A stretch of 64,000 nucleotides of DNA, from NCBI GenBank assembly GCA_024743315.1, contig JANSWU010000003.1, forward strand, positions 1-64,000, in the 5' to 3' direction. The notes beneath the pieces are model-generated. The model ran no database searches, was not told where the DNA came from, and saw only the letters and a list, made by a program, of their open reading frames with translations. Below are positions 9,493 through 19,064 of this stretch, piece by piece. This stretch comes from Hyphomonadaceae bacterium (GTDB lineage Bacteria > Pseudomonadota > Alphaproteobacteria > Caulobacterales > Hyphomonadaceae). The first letter of the stretch is position 1; each line of letters opens with the position of its first letter. The translations under genes and the position numbers were made by a program.

Positions 9493-9609
9493 TATAATAT
9501 TTTCGGAGAATTTCAAGCGCTGTTTGATGAAGTTTTTGTCGCAAAGCCCTGACGACTCTGTTCAGGACGTATACGTCTGGAATCTCAGCTCAGATCGAAG
9601 GAAGACCGA

Positions 9610-10416
9610 ATGTCGACCCAACCGCTCACCTCGCCCTATGGTTTTGAAGATTTGCTGGAAATTATGAAACGTCTTCGGACCCCAGAAACCGGTTGTGAAT
9701 GGGATTTGGAACAGAGTTTTGCGACCATCGCGCCTTACACGATTGAAGAAGCTTATGAAGTCGCAGATGCGATCCAGCGGGGCGATATGAAGGAGCTCAG
9801 TGAGGAATTGGGCGACCTGCTCCTGCAAGTCGTCTTCCATGCCCAAATTGCCCGCGATGAAGGCCACTTCACAATTGCCGATGTGACCCAGGCGATAAGC
9901 GATAAAATGATCCGGCTCCACCCGCATGTTTTTGGCGAGGCGCAGCAACGCTCCGCCGATGCCCAGACCCGCGCCTGGGAAGACATCAAGGCGGCCGAGC
10001 GCGCAGAAAAAACAGAAAAAGATGAGAGCGCACTTGCTGGCATCGCCCTCGCCCTTCCCTCTCTGATGCGAGCAGAAAAGCTTCAGAAACGCGCGGCCCG
10101 AACCGGGTTCGACTGGGACGATCCAAAGTCCATTTTCAACAAGCTCGATGAAGAGATTGCGGAAGTCAAAGAAGCGATCGATGAAGCAGATCCGGCCCAC
10201 ATCGAAGAAGAAATTGGCGACTTGCTCTTTGTCGTGGCCAACCTCGCGCGACGGTATCGAATTGATCCGGAAGTCGCTTTGCGAAAGTCCAATGAAAAAT
10301 TTGAGCGCCGCTTTCGTGCCATGGAAGCCAATGCCGAGAATGGGAGCGCAGGATTTGCCGAACTCTCTCTCGAGCAGCAAGAGGCCCTTTGGCAAACCGT
10401 AAAAGCTGAAGAGTAA
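9610..10416 (+). CDS. mazG: Nucleoside triphosphate pyrophosphohydrolase MazG
   Basis: Hydrolyses (d)NTPs to NMP and pyrophosphate, a house-cleaning and stress-modulating activity; cytosolic. 268 residues with two MazG domains. The first contains TIEEAYEVADAI and the metal-binding EELGDLLLQVVFHA; the second contains KLDEEIAEVKEAI and EEEIGDLLFVVANLAR. The EExxE and ExxD ligands are present in both. In many relatives mazG follows hflX; here it stands alone, divergent from the RND operon. It is convergent with glnA, with a shared hairpin between them. Confidence 0.96.
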   Translation: MSTQPLTSPYGFEDLLEIMKRLRTPETGCEWDLEQSFATIAPYTIEEAYEVADAIQRGDMKELSEELGDLLLQVVFHAQIARDEGHFTIADVTQAISDKMIRLHPHVFGEAQQRSADAQTRAWEDIKAAERAEKTEKDESALAGIALALPSLMRAEKLQKRAARTGFDWDDPKSIFNKLDEEIAEVKEAIDEADPAHIEEEIGDLLFVVANLARRYRIDPEVALRKSNEKFERRFRAMEANAENGSAGFAELSLEQQEALWQTVKAEE

Positions 10417-10455
10417 GACCGCACCACACCGCGGGTCTGCAAGCACGAAACAAAA

Positions 10456-10481
10456 GCACCGGAGCCTTCCAGCCCCGGTGC
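10456..10481 (-). terminator. Rho-independent terminator of glnA
   Basis: Arms GCACCGG (10456-10462) and CCGGTGC (10475-10481) form a hairpin; on the minus strand it is followed by TTTTGTTT. It lies 43 bp after the glnA stop and in the convergent gap with mazG. Confidence 0.7.
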
Positions 10482-10523
10482 CTTGGCATGCGTCCGATCC
10501 CCCAGACGTGATGCGGTTCGGTC

Positions 10524-11927
10524 TTAGACCTTGTAATACATGTCGAACTCGACTGGATGCGGATGCAGTTCGAGCCGCATCACTTCTTCCATTTTGAGTT
10601 CGATATAGGCGTCGATTTGGTCATCATCGAAGACACCGCCTTTCTTCAGGAAGTCGCGATCGGCGCTCAGGGCGTCAAGAGCTTCGCGCAGCGAACCACA
10701 GACCTGAGGAATAGACGCAGCCTCTTCCGGCGGCAGGTCATACAGGTCCTTGTCCATCGCGTCGCCCGGATGGATCTTGTTCTCGATGCCGTCGAGGCCC
10801 GCCATCAACAGGCCGGCAAAGGCGAGGTATGGATTGGCGGTCGGATCCGGGAAGCGGGTTTCGATCCGCTTGGCCTTTTCGCCGCTTCCGAACGGAATAC
10901 GGATTGAGGCCGAACGGTTGCGGGCGGAATAGGCCAGCATGACCGGCGCCTCAAAGCCAGGCACCAAACGCTTGTAGGAATTGGTCGACGCATTGGTCAG
11001 GGCGTTCAGGGCGCGCGCGTGCTTAATGATCCCACCAATATAATGCAGGCAGGTCTCAGACAGGCCAGCATAGAGATCCCCGGCAAAGGTCGGCTTGCCG
11101 CCAGACCAGATCGACTGGTGCACGTGCATGCCAGAGCCATTATCGTTGAAGTAAGGTTTCGGCATGAATGTCGCCGTCTTGCCATAGCTGGCGGCGACAT
11201 TGTGGATCACGTACTTATACAGCTGAAGATTGTCCGCCATCGTGACCAGCGTGTTGAATTTCATGCCGAGTTCGTGCTGTGCGGGTGCCACTTCGTGGTG
11301 GTGTTTCTCTGGCTCAAGGCCAAGTTCGCCCATGACTGACAGCATCTCTGAGCGCATATCCTGCTCTGAATCCACTGGCGGAACCGGGAAGTAACCGCCT
11401 TTAGGACCCGGACGGTGGCCCATATTGCCCATTTCGTAGACTTTGCCGGTATTCGCCGGCAGCTCAGTCGAGTCGAAGCTGTAGCCGGTCATGTGCGGCT
11501 CGGTGTTCCAACGGACATCATCAAATACGAAGAATTCCGCTTCCGGGCCGAAATAGGCAGTATCTCCGACACCTGTCGATTTCAGATAGGCCTCGGCTTT
11601 CTTGGCGGTCATGCGTGGATCGCGATTATAGGCCTGGCCGGTAATCGGATCGAGAATATCGCACATCACAGCGAGCGTGGTTTGCTGGAAGAAAGGATCG
11701 ATTTTGGCCGTGGCCAGATCCGGTTTCAGGTTCATGTCGGATTCGTTGATGGCTTTCCAACCGGCAACCGACGAACCGTCAAACATTTGACCGTCTTCAA
11801 AAAAGTCACCATCGACCATGCTCTTGTCGAATGTGACGTGCTGCAGTTTCCCGCGCGGGTCGGTAAAGCGAAGGTCGACGAACTCGACGTCATTATCCTT
11901 CATCATTTTCAATACACTATCGGCCAT
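10524..11927 (-). CDS. glnA: Glutamine synthetase type I
   Basis: ATP-dependent condensation of ammonia and glutamate to glutamine, the entry point of nitrogen assimilation; a cytosolic dodecamer. 467 residues, the GSI-beta length. Visible motifs are FDGSSVAGW (residues 49-57), [11 protein letters not shown] (209-219), the ATP-binding region [14 protein letters not shown] (257-270), NRSASIRIP (337-345) and the adenylylation site DLYDLPPEE with Tyr396. The tyrosine implies control by GlnE. It is downstream of glnB with a 41-bp gap, the standard glnB-glnA operon. The NtrB/NtrC system that normally senses this pathway is at 29.7-32.1 kb. Confidence 0.98.
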   Translation of the reverse strand: MADSVLKMMKDNDVEFVDLRFTDPRGKLQHVTFDKSMVDGDFFEDGQMFDGSSVAGWKAINESDMNLKPDLATAKIDPFFQQTTLAVMCDILDPITGQAYNRDPRMTAKKAEAYLKSTGVGDTAYFGPEAEFFVFDDVRWNTEPHMTGYSFDSTELPANTGKVYEMGNMGHRPGPKGGYFPVPPVDSEQDMRSEMLSVMGELGLEPEKHHHEVAPAQHELGMKFNTLVTMADNLQLYKYVIHNVAASYGKTATFMPKPYFNDNGSGMHVHQSIWSGGKPTFAGDLYAGLSETCLHYIGGIIKHARALNALTNASTNSYKRLVPGFEAPVMLAYSARNRSASIRIPFGSGEKAKRIETRFPDPTANPYLAFAGLLMAGLDGIENKIHPGDAMDKDLYDLPPEEAASIPQVCGSLREALDALSADRDFLKKGGVFDDDQIDAYIELKMEEVMRLELHPHPVEFDMYYKV

Positions 11928-11968
11928 GTCGCCCTCCAGTTTGTGTCCTGTCTTCCATTTTTTCGGCG

Positions 11969-12322
<354 letters not shown>

Positions 12323-12463
12323 CTAAGCTAACAATTGCTTCCGCATAAGATGCCTCCACATGGAGGGCGATAGACGGAGGACGGCTAGCCCTGCGTGTTA
12401 ACAGTCATGCTCAAAGCTTCATCAGACCTGCTTCATTCTTGCGCAGGAGAATTTTGGCAAAGG

Positions 12464-12477
12464 TGACGCATGCGTCA
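12464..12477. promoter_or_regulatory. 14-bp perfect palindrome between glnB and coq4
   Basis: TGACGCATGCGTCA is a perfect palindrome in the 225-bp divergent region. It lies 55 bp before the coq4 start and 156 bp before the glnB start. It has the size of an operator for a dimeric regulator, but no candidate regulator is adjacent. The rest of the gap shows nothing else I can name. Confidence 0.45.
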
Positions 12478-12532
12478 TTGTTTGATTAAGCTCGCTCTGC
12501 TATCCTGCAGCAAGAATTAGAGGAAGCAGCAA

Positions 12533-13303
12533 ATGACGCGCCCCGTTCCATTCATTGATCCCGCTCGGCCAAAACCGAAACGCCGTCCACTGAAAGCGTG
12601 GAACCATATGCAAAAGCTGATCGCGGATAAGGAAGACACGACACAAGTGTTTCACATCATCCAGGCGCTCAATGGCGATTCGGCGCGTCGCGACTTTCTT
12701 CGCTTCATGCGGTCGCCGCAAAGCCGTGAATTTCTCGCCCGAAACACGTTTCTCCCAGACATTCTTGATGACCATGCGCCCCTAAAGGCGCTGCCAAAAG
12801 GCACGGTTGGCCGGACCTATGTCGACTTCATGGAACGCGAAGGCCTGACCGCGCATGGCCTGGTGAAAGAAAGCCTAGAGCAACGCAAGCAGTACGAAAA
12901 ATTTGATGATGACTTACTCTGGTACGTCAATCGGATTCGCGACACGCACGATATGTATCATATCCTGACCGGCTATGGACGCGACGCGCTCGGCGAGGCG
13001 TCTCTGCTTGGATTCACGCACAGCCAGCATGGCGGTATGGGGATCAGCTTCATCGCCTTTATGGGACAGCGACAGATTTCCAAATCAGCCCCAAGGGAGG
13101 CGCAAATCAAAGAGGTCCTTGCGGAAGGACGACGCAATGGCAAAGCCGCCAAGCGTCTGATTGAGGTCGATATTGAAGCCATTCTCGACCATCCGCTGCA
13201 GGACGTGCGCGAGCGACTGAATATCTCTGAGCCGCTCCTCTACAAACAGGCGTTGAAAGTGTTTCAGACCCATCAACAAGACCCCAATCTCGTCGCCGCA
13301 TGA
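12533..13303 (+). CDS. Coq4 family ubiquinone biosynthesis protein
   Basis: 256 residues with the Coq4 metal-binding signature HDxxH-x11-E exactly: His139, Asp140, His143 and Glu155, in HDMYHILTGYGRDALGE. Coq4 proteins act in ubiquinone biosynthesis; work on the eukaryotic protein points to C1 decarboxylation/hydroxylation of the ring. The function of this bacterial copy is inferred from the family. AGAGGAAG precedes the ATG. Its stop overlaps the start of the following histidine phosphatase gene (ATGA), so the two are translationally coupled. A second ubiquinone-linked gene, the COQ10-like START protein, is at 38.4 kb. Confidence 0.85.
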   Translation: MTRPVPFIDPARPKPKRRPLKAWNHMQKLIADKEDTTQVFHIIQALNGDSARRDFLRFMRSPQSREFLARNTFLPDILDDHAPLKALPKGTVGRTYVDFMEREGLTAHGLVKESLEQRKQYEKFDDDLLWYVNRIRDTHDMYHILTGYGRDALGEASLLGFTHSQHGGMGISFIAFMGQRQISKSAPREAQIKEVLAEGRRNGKAAKRLIEVDIEAILDHPLQDVRERLNISEPLLYKQALKVFQTHQQDPNLVAA

Positions 13304-13839
13304 TCTATCTTATTCGACACGGCCAAGCCGCGGCGGGCTGGGGTGAGCATCCTGATCCCGGCCTGTCAGAAGATGGTCGTATGCAGGCTAAAACTGTCGC
13401 CGAATGGTTGGCGACGGAGCCCGTGAACACGGCGATCAGCAGCCCAATGGCGCGGTGTCAGGAGACCGGGCGCTTTTTTGCCGAAAGAGCCGGATTGTCT
13501 CTGGAAGTTGAGCCTGCGGTGACTGAAATTCCAACGCCGGGCGATGTTTCGGACCGCGTGACCTGGCTCCGAGGTTTGATGTCCGGTGAATGGGAGGCAG
13601 CACCGGCGCTTGTCAAAGATTGGCGCGCATCCTTGCTTGAGACGCTCGCACGGCTTCCGGATCAAACCGCTGTGTTCACGCATTTCGTCGCGATCAATGC
13701 GATTGTCAGTCATCTGGAAAAGAGCCCCAGCGTTACCGTTTTCCGACCGAACTATTGTAGCGTCACGAAACTTGAGACAGACGGCTCAAACATGCGATTG
13801 ATCGAACGGGGTCAAAGCTTCGAGACAAAGGTCCTCTGA
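13300..13839 (+). CDS. Histidine phosphatase superfamily protein
   Basis: 179 residues with the N-terminal catalytic signature LIRHGQA (RHG, phosphorylated histidine), SSPMARCQETGRFF near residue 47 and a C-terminal second histidine in VFTHFVAINAI. This is a short branch-1 family member related to phosphoglycerate mutase and SixA-like proteins. The substrate cannot be told from the sequence. Its start overlaps the coq4 stop by four bases. A partnership with Coq4, for example removal of a phosphate from a quinone precursor, is only a guess from the coupling. It is convergent with the AceE-like gene at a 6-bp distance. Confidence 0.85.
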   Translation: MIYLIRHGQAAAGWGEHPDPGLSEDGRMQAKTVAEWLATEPVNTAISSPMARCQETGRFFAERAGLSLEVEPAVTEIPTPGDVSDRVTWLRGLMSGEWEAAPALVKDWRASLLETLARLPDQTAVFTHFVAINAIVSHLEKSPSVTVFRPNYCSVTKLETDGSNMRLIERGQSFETKVL

Positions 13840-13845
13840 TAAGAC

Positions 13846-16233
13846 TTATCTCAATCCAATCTGTCGGCCGGCCGATAAATGGTTTGCCGCGGCGACAATG
13901 GCATCTGCGTCGATCATGAAATGCTTGTACAGATCTGAAATCGTTCCGGTTTGTCCGAAATGCTCGACCCCCAAGGGCGCGGTGGGGTGGCCTTTTACGC
14001 CACCAATCCATGCCAGCGTAGCGGGGTGACCGTCGGTCGCTGTGATCAGGATCGCATCGCGCGGCACACCGGCCATCAAGCGCTCAATCTGACTGGTTGC
14101 TCCGCTCTGACCTTTTGCGCGAGCGCGCCTCGCGGCGGTCCAACCCGAATTCAGTCGATCGGCGCTGGTCACAGCCAAAACACCAATGTCACGGCGGTCA
14201 TTGCCGATCCGCCCGGCCGCCTCGATCGCCTCCGTGGCGACGCAGCCCTGATAAGCGATCACGACTTCACAATTCGGCCCGGGTTCTCGCAACCAATAAG
14301 CGCCATCAATGACGCCTCGCACGAAGTCGTCATCATCGCGGGCACGCAATCCCAATTGTTCAAGCGGCCGTGTGGTCAGCCTGAGATAAACAGACCCACC
14401 GGTTTCGTCCCGCAGCCAGGTACGCTCATCCGGGTCCCCTTCCCCATCGCGTTGCAGATAATCAAACGCCCAATCCATAATGATCGACAGTTCATCAAGA
14501 TAAGCCGGCTCGAAACTGACCAGACCGTCCTGGCTCATCCCGATCAGCTGCGCCCCGATTGATTGATGCGCACCACCTTCGGGCGCCAGCGTCACCCCGG
14601 ACGGCGTGCCTGCAATAATGAACCGCGCATCCTGGTAACAGGCATAATTCAACGCATCGAGCCCACGCGCGACAAAGGGATCGTAAACCGTCCCGATTGG
14701 AATCAATCGTTCGCCAAACAGGCTGTGTGACAAGCCTGCCGCCCCGAGCAACAAAAACAGGTTCATCTCGGCAATGCCGAGTTCAATATGCTGTCCGTCT
14801 GGCGAGAATTGCCATTTCTGCGCCGAGGGAATGCGTTGATCGCGGAACGTATCGGCTTTTGCATTGCGCGCGAACAGGCCGCGGCGATTGACCCACGGCC
14901 CGAGATTGGTTGAAACCGTGACATCTGGCGAAGTGGTCAATATGCGTTGTGACAGCTCGCTGTCACTTTTGGCAATAGCGTCGAGGATTTTTCCGAAGCC
15001 CGCCTGCGTCGACAACACTCTATCTTCAAGGAAAATGGGGCCCGGACTGTCGAGCACTGACGCTGTAAAACGCCTTGGGCCTTTGGCAAAGAAAGGCACA
15101 CCTGCGAGAAACGCGCGAAGATCATCATGATCCTCAATCGCGGCCAATGGGTCCCACTCCGATCCAGCGGCGATCCCCATACCGGCTTGAAACTCTGCCA
15201 TTTGAGCCTTGGTCATGAGACCGGAATGATTGTCTTTGTGACCGGCCAGCGGCGTGCCCCAGCCTTTGATCGTGTAAGCCAAAAACACAGTCGGTTGATC
15301 ATCAGTGACGGCTGCAAAGGCGTCTGTCAGAGTATTCAGACATTGTCCGCCCAGATTGTTCATCAAGGCGGCGAGCTCCTCGTCAGAACGGCGATTGAGC
15401 AGCTCGGAAACATCACCCTGATCGCCAAGATCATTCATCAAACGCTCGCGCCAGGCCGCACCGCCTTGATAGGTCAGGGCCGAATAATCATCATTGGGAC
15501 AGGATTGGATCCAGGTTTTCAGGATCTCGCCGCCCGGTTCTTCAAAAGCAGCGCGTTGCAGGACACCATGACGCAATACGACGGTGCGCCAGCCAAATGC
15601 AGTGAAGATCGCCTCGATCTTCTCCCACAAACCCTCATGCACGACGCCGTCCAGGCTCTGGCGGTTGTAATCGATGATCCACCAGGTATTGCGCAGGTCG
15701 TGTTTCCAACCTTCCTGCAGGCACTCATAGACATTGCCTTCATCGAGTTCGGCATCGCCCACGAGAGCTATCATGCGCCCCATTGGACGGTCGCCCGCCC
15801 AGGATTTGGCCGCAAGATAATCCTGGATGGTCGAGGCAAAGGCCGTGATAGCGACGCCCAAGCCGACGGATCCTGTCGAAAAGTCGACATCATCTATATC
15901 CTTGGTCCGGCTCGGATAGGATTGCGCGCCGCCAAGACCGCGAAAATTCTCCAGTTTTTCCTGAGTCTGATTGCCCATAAAATATTGCATGGCGTGAAAC
16001 ACAGGCGAGGCGTGCGGCTTGACGGCGACCCGGTCCTCGGGCCGCAGAACATTGAAATAAAGCGCCGTCATGATCGATACCATGGAGGCACAAGAGGCCT
16101 GGTGACCGCCAACTTTGACATCGCCTTCCTCTTTATCGCGCAAATGATTGGCATTGTGGACGATCCAGGCTGACAGCCAGAGCAGGCGTTGTTCGATTTG
16201 TTTGAGTGTTTTCAGGGTCGAAGCATCAGTCAT
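13846..16233 (-). CDS. ThDP-dependent transketolase/AceE-like enzyme (2-oxoacid dehydrogenase E1-like)
   Basis: About 795 residues. It resembles the homodimeric pyruvate dehydrogenase E1 (AceE) and MdeB-type 2-oxobutyrate E1 proteins but is shorter than AceE (about 890). The ThDP/Mg motif GDAELDEGN with a downstream YNRQSLDG is present. So are GHKDNHSG and ELGIAEMNLFLLLGAAG, the region with the glutamate that activates ThDP. It stands alone: no E2 or E3 gene is near. I start at the ATG at 16233 (MTDAST); an upstream TTG at 16284 is possible. Such proteins are often annotated simply as transketolase. Whether it acts with a lipoyl E2 or as a true transketolase is open. Confidence 0.8.
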   Translation of the reverse strand: MTDASTLKTLKQIEQRLLWLSAWIVHNANHLRDKEEGDVKVGGHQASCASMVSIMTALYFNVLRPEDRVAVKPHASPVFHAMQYFMGNQTQEKLENFRGLGGAQSYPSRTKDIDDVDFSTGSVGLGVAITAFASTIQDYLAAKSWAGDRPMGRMIALVGDAELDEGNVYECLQEGWKHDLRNTWWIIDYNRQSLDGVVHEGLWEKIEAIFTAFGWRTVVLRHGVLQRAAFEEPGGEILKTWIQSCPNDDYSALTYQGGAAWRERLMNDLGDQGDVSELLNRRSDEELAALMNNLGGQCLNTLTDAFAAVTDDQPTVFLAYTIKGWGTPLAGHKDNHSGLMTKAQMAEFQAGMGIAAGSEWDPLAAIEDHDDLRAFLAGVPFFAKGPRRFTASVLDSPGPIFLEDRVLSTQAGFGKILDAIAKSDSELSQRILTTSPDVTVSTNLGPWVNRRGLFARNAKADTFRDQRIPSAQKWQFSPDGQHIELGIAEMNLFLLLGAAGLSHSLFGERLIPIGTVYDPFVARGLDALNYACYQDARFIIAGTPSGVTLAPEGGAHQSIGAQLIGMSQDGLVSFEPAYLDELSIIMDWAFDYLQRDGEGDPDERTWLRDETGGSVYLRLTTRPLEQLGLRARDDDDFVRGVIDGAYWLREPGPNCEVVIAYQGCVATEAIEAAGRIGNDRRDIGVLAVTSADRLNSGWTAARRARAKGQSGATSQIERLMAGVPRDAILITATDGHPATLAWIGGVKGHPTAPLGVEHFGQTGTISDLYKHFMIDADAIVAAANHLSAGRQIGLR

Positions 16234-16326
16234 GGGTCGTCCAGCCAGCGGGTTTCCGCGTTGATTAGAACAGCTCTGGCACAAGCGAAAGAGCGCGCCG
16301 TCATGACTTTATGTCGAAGTGGAAAA

Positions 16327-16402
16327 TGGTGGGCGGTAACGGGCTCGAACCGCTGACCCTCTCGGTGTAAACGAGATGCTCTACCAACTGAGCTAACCGC
16401 CC
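16327..16402 (-). tRNA. tRNA-Val (anticodon TAC)
   Basis: Read on the minus strand, GGGCGGT pairs with ACCGCCC to form the acceptor stem. The anticodon stem-loop CTCGT-TTACACC-GAG gives anticodon TAC (Val), the T-arm carries GGTTCGAGCC, and the 3' CCA is encoded. Total length is 76 nt. It follows the lon terminator. Confidence 0.96.
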
Positions 16403-16443
16403 TTCCGGGACGCTTCCTTTGCCTTGTCTGGCGCAGAAAAGCA

Positions 16444-16475
16444 AGCGGCCCCTGTCAGAAAAAACAGGGGCCGCT
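16444..16475 (-). terminator. Rho-independent terminator of lon
   Basis: A 12-bp perfect stem (arms 16444-16455 and 16464-16475, core GCGGCCCCTGT/ACAGGGGCCGC) with an 8-nt loop. On the minus strand it is followed by TTGCTTTT. It lies 20 bp beyond the lon stop. Confidence 0.8.
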
Positions 16476-16494
16476 GATGTTTTAAGGCGCTTCT

Positions 16495-18903
16495 TTAATG
16501 ACGGACAGATGCGCCGCCATCATTCGGCGATGGGCGACCGGCAAGCGTCGCTGCCAGGGCCTCTTCATCGGCTTCAGACCATTCAATCGGGGTCAATGGG
16601 CGCACCAGGGCGCGTTCCAGGACCTCATTGATGTCCGACACAGGAATAATGGTCAGGCTTTGCTTCACATTCTCTGGAATGTCGGCGAGATCTTTCTCGT
16701 TTTCTTCCGGAATCAGCACCGTCTTGATGCCGCCGCGCAAAGCTGCGAGCAGCTTCTCTTTGAGACCGCCAATTGGCAGCACTTTGCCGCGCAGTGAGAT
16801 CTCCCCCGTCATCGCAACATCGCGGTGCACAGGGTTAGACGTGAGCAACGAAACCATAGCTGTGGTCATCGCAATGCCCGCGCTCGGACCATCTTTTGGC
16901 GTCGCGCCATCGGGCACGTGGACGTGAATGTCCGTCGTGTTGAACGCGCTTGGCTTGATCCCGAGCAGAACCGCCCGAGATCGGACCAGAGATTGCGCCG
17001 CCGAGATCGACTCCTTCATGACATCCCGCAGATTGCCGGTGACCTTGGTATTGCCGCGGCCCGGCATCGAGACCGCCTCAATTGTGAGGAGATCGCCGCC
17101 GACTTCGGTCCAGGCAAGGCCCGTAACGGCGCCAACTTGATCTTCCTCATCGGCAAGACCGAAGCGGAATTTGCGCACGCCAGAATAATCCGCGAGATTT
17201 TCAGGCGTCATGACCACCTGGGTCACGCCTTCATTACCGAGCTCGCGTACGCCTTTGCGGGCGAGTTTCGCCAGTTCACGCTCAAGCGAGCGCACGCCGG
17301 CCTCACGCGTATAATAGCGCAGCAAGTCGCGGATCGTGTCGGACTGGATTACCCATTCAGCCTCTTCCAGACCATGATCGGCGCGAATCTTGGGCAGCAA
17401 GTGCCGTTCCGCGATTTCCAGCTTCTCATCCTCGGTATAGCCCGCGATCCGAATGATCTCCATCCGGTCGAGGAGCGGCTGGGGCATGTTCAAGCTGTTC
17501 GCCGTGGTCACGAACATGACATCTGAAAGATCATAGTCGACTTCCAGATAATGGTCGTTGAAGGTTGAGTTCTGCGCCGGGTCGAGGACCTCGAGCAGAG
17601 CTGCCGACGGATCGCCGCGATGATCCATGCCCATCTTGTCAATCTCATCCAGCAAGAAGAGCGGATTGCCCGTCTTGGCTTTTTTCAGGCTTTGAATGAT
17701 CCGGCCTGGCATCGAACCAATATACGTCCGGCGGTGGCCTCGGATTTCGCTTTCATCGCGCACACCCCCAAGGGACACACGCACAAAGTCGCGTCCGGTC
17801 GCTTCCGCGATCGATTTTCCGAGAGAAGTTTTACCAACCCCTGGCGGTCCAACGAGGCACAAGATCGGCCCCCGCAACTTGTTCGTGCGTTTTTGAACCG
17901 CGAGATATTCAAGGATCCGCTCTTTGACCTTTTCCAGACCATAATGATCATCGTTCAGCTGCTTTTCAGCCGCTGCGAGATCGGTCGAGATATCCTTGCG
18001 CTTGTCCCAAGGCAGAGCCAATAACCAATCGAGATAGTTCCGCACGACCGTAGATTCGGCTGACATCGGGCTCATTTGGCGTAGTTTTTTGACTTCCTGC
18101 TCGGCTTTAGTGCGGGCTTCTTCGGAAAGACCGGTTTCTTTGATCTTCTCCTCAAGCTCGGCCACTTCATCGCGCTCGCCTTCGCCCTGGTCGCCCAGTT
18201 CGCGTTGGATCGCCTTCATTTGCTCGTTGAGATAGTACTCGCGCTGGGACTTCTCCATCTGACGCTTGACGCGGTTTTTGATTTTCCGCTCCATCTGCAT
18301 CATGCCCATCTCGCCTTCCATGAGCGATAGGACCTTTTCCAGACGGTCTTTGACGTCAGACAGTTCTAGCAAACCTTGCTTTTCAGACAGTTTCACCTGC
18401 AGCTGCGAGGCGACGGCGTCCGCGAGCTTACCAGGCTCGACTATGTCTGAGATGGTCGACACTGATTCCGGCGGAATCTTGCGGTTGAGCTTGGCATAGC
18501 TTTCAAATTGTTCGGTCACCGCCCGCATCAGGGCTTCGAGTTCACTGCTGCTTGCATCAATCGGTTCAATGATCCCGATTTCAGCGACATAGTGATCGCC
18601 GCGATCCTCAAGTTGAGACAGGCGTGCCCGGCTGCCGCCCTCGACCAGAACTTTTACGGTCCCGTCGGGCAGTTTCAGCAATTGCAGAATGGTTGCGGTG
18701 GTGCCGACCGCGTGCAAATCATCGGCGCTTGGATCATCGGTCGAGGGATCCTTTTGCGCAACCAGCATGATTTCATTCTGGTTTTCATCTACCATTTCGA
18801 GGGCTCGCACAGACTTGTCCCGGCCCACAAAAAGCGGCGCCACCATGTCTGGGAACACAACAATATCTCTCAGCGGCAGAACTGGGAGGATTTTCGTCGT
18901 CAT
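16495..18903 (-). CDS. lon: ATP-dependent Lon protease
   Basis: Cytosolic AAA+ serine protease that degrades misfolded and regulatory proteins; in Caulobacter it clears DnaA, CcrM and SciP. 802 residues: N-terminal LonN substrate domain (LPVLPLRDIVVFPDMVAPLF), a coiled-coil segment, AAA+ with Walker A GPPGVGKTS and Walker B FLLDEIDKM, and the protease domain with PKDGPSAGIAM carrying the catalytic serine and a downstream lysine. The length is normal. Order on this strand is clpP, clpX, lon. hupB, which often follows lon in alphaproteobacteria, is absent; a terminator and tRNA-Val follow directly. Confidence 0.98.
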   Translation of the reverse strand: MTTKILPVLPLRDIVVFPDMVAPLFVGRDKSVRALEMVDENQNEIMLVAQKDPSTDDPSADDLHAVGTTATILQLLKLPDGTVKVLVEGGSRARLSQLEDRGDHYVAEIGIIEPIDASSSELEALMRAVTEQFESYAKLNRKIPPESVSTISDIVEPGKLADAVASQLQVKLSEKQGLLELSDVKDRLEKVLSLMEGEMGMMQMERKIKNRVKRQMEKSQREYYLNEQMKAIQRELGDQGEGERDEVAELEEKIKETGLSEEARTKAEQEVKKLRQMSPMSAESTVVRNYLDWLLALPWDKRKDISTDLAAAEKQLNDDHYGLEKVKERILEYLAVQKRTNKLRGPILCLVGPPGVGKTSLGKSIAEATGRDFVRVSLGGVRDESEIRGHRRTYIGSMPGRIIQSLKKAKTGNPLFLLDEIDKMGMDHRGDPSAALLEVLDPAQNSTFNDHYLEVDYDLSDVMFVTTANSLNMPQPLLDRMEIIRIAGYTEDEKLEIAERHLLPKIRADHGLEEAEWVIQSDTIRDLLRYYTREAGVRSLERELAKLARKGVRELGNEGVTQVVMTPENLADYSGVRKFRFGLADEEDQVGAVTGLAWTEVGGDLLTIEAVSMPGRGNTKVTGNLRDVMKESISAAQSLVRSRAVLLGIKPSAFNTTDIHVHVPDGATPKDGPSAGIAMTTAMVSLLTSNPVHRDVAMTGEISLRGKVLPIGGLKEKLLAALRGGIKTVLIPEENEKDLADIPENVKQSLTIIPVSDINEVLERALVRPLTPIEWSEADEEALAATLAGRPSPNDGGASVRH

Positions 18904-19012
18904 TATCGACTCCTTCTTTTCTGGCCCCGCTCAGCGGCAGCCATCACCTTCACCCAAGTGTCGGATGATTCTGGCGTCTTCATCATTTGATAATCGAGGC
19001 CCCGCACTTCAA

Positions 19013-19029
19013 CCACTAAATAGTAGTGG
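19013..19029. other. Short hairpin between clpX and lon
   Basis: CCACTA-AATAG-TAGTGG, 6-bp arms with a 5-nt loop, 36 bp past the clpX stop. It has no T-run, so it is a weak terminator candidate at best. The 161-bp gap should also hold the lon promoter; I see no clear heat-shock consensus. Confidence 0.3.
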
Positions 19030-19064
19030 AAATCTGCGAAATTAATCTTATGCGACGGCCCGAT

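Noticed and set aside
9562-10446. 294-codon open frame opposite mazG
   Set aside because: Shadow of mazG; no start context and no recognisable domain.
12454-12470. sigma-54-like promoter, TGGCAAAGGTGACGCA
   Set aside because: The GG-N10-GC spacing is right but the -12 part is a poor match and it faces coq4, not glnB-glnA.
15127-16173. 348-codon open frame on the plus strand
   Set aside because: It lies wholly within the AceE-like gene on the other strand, whose ThDP motifs are clear.
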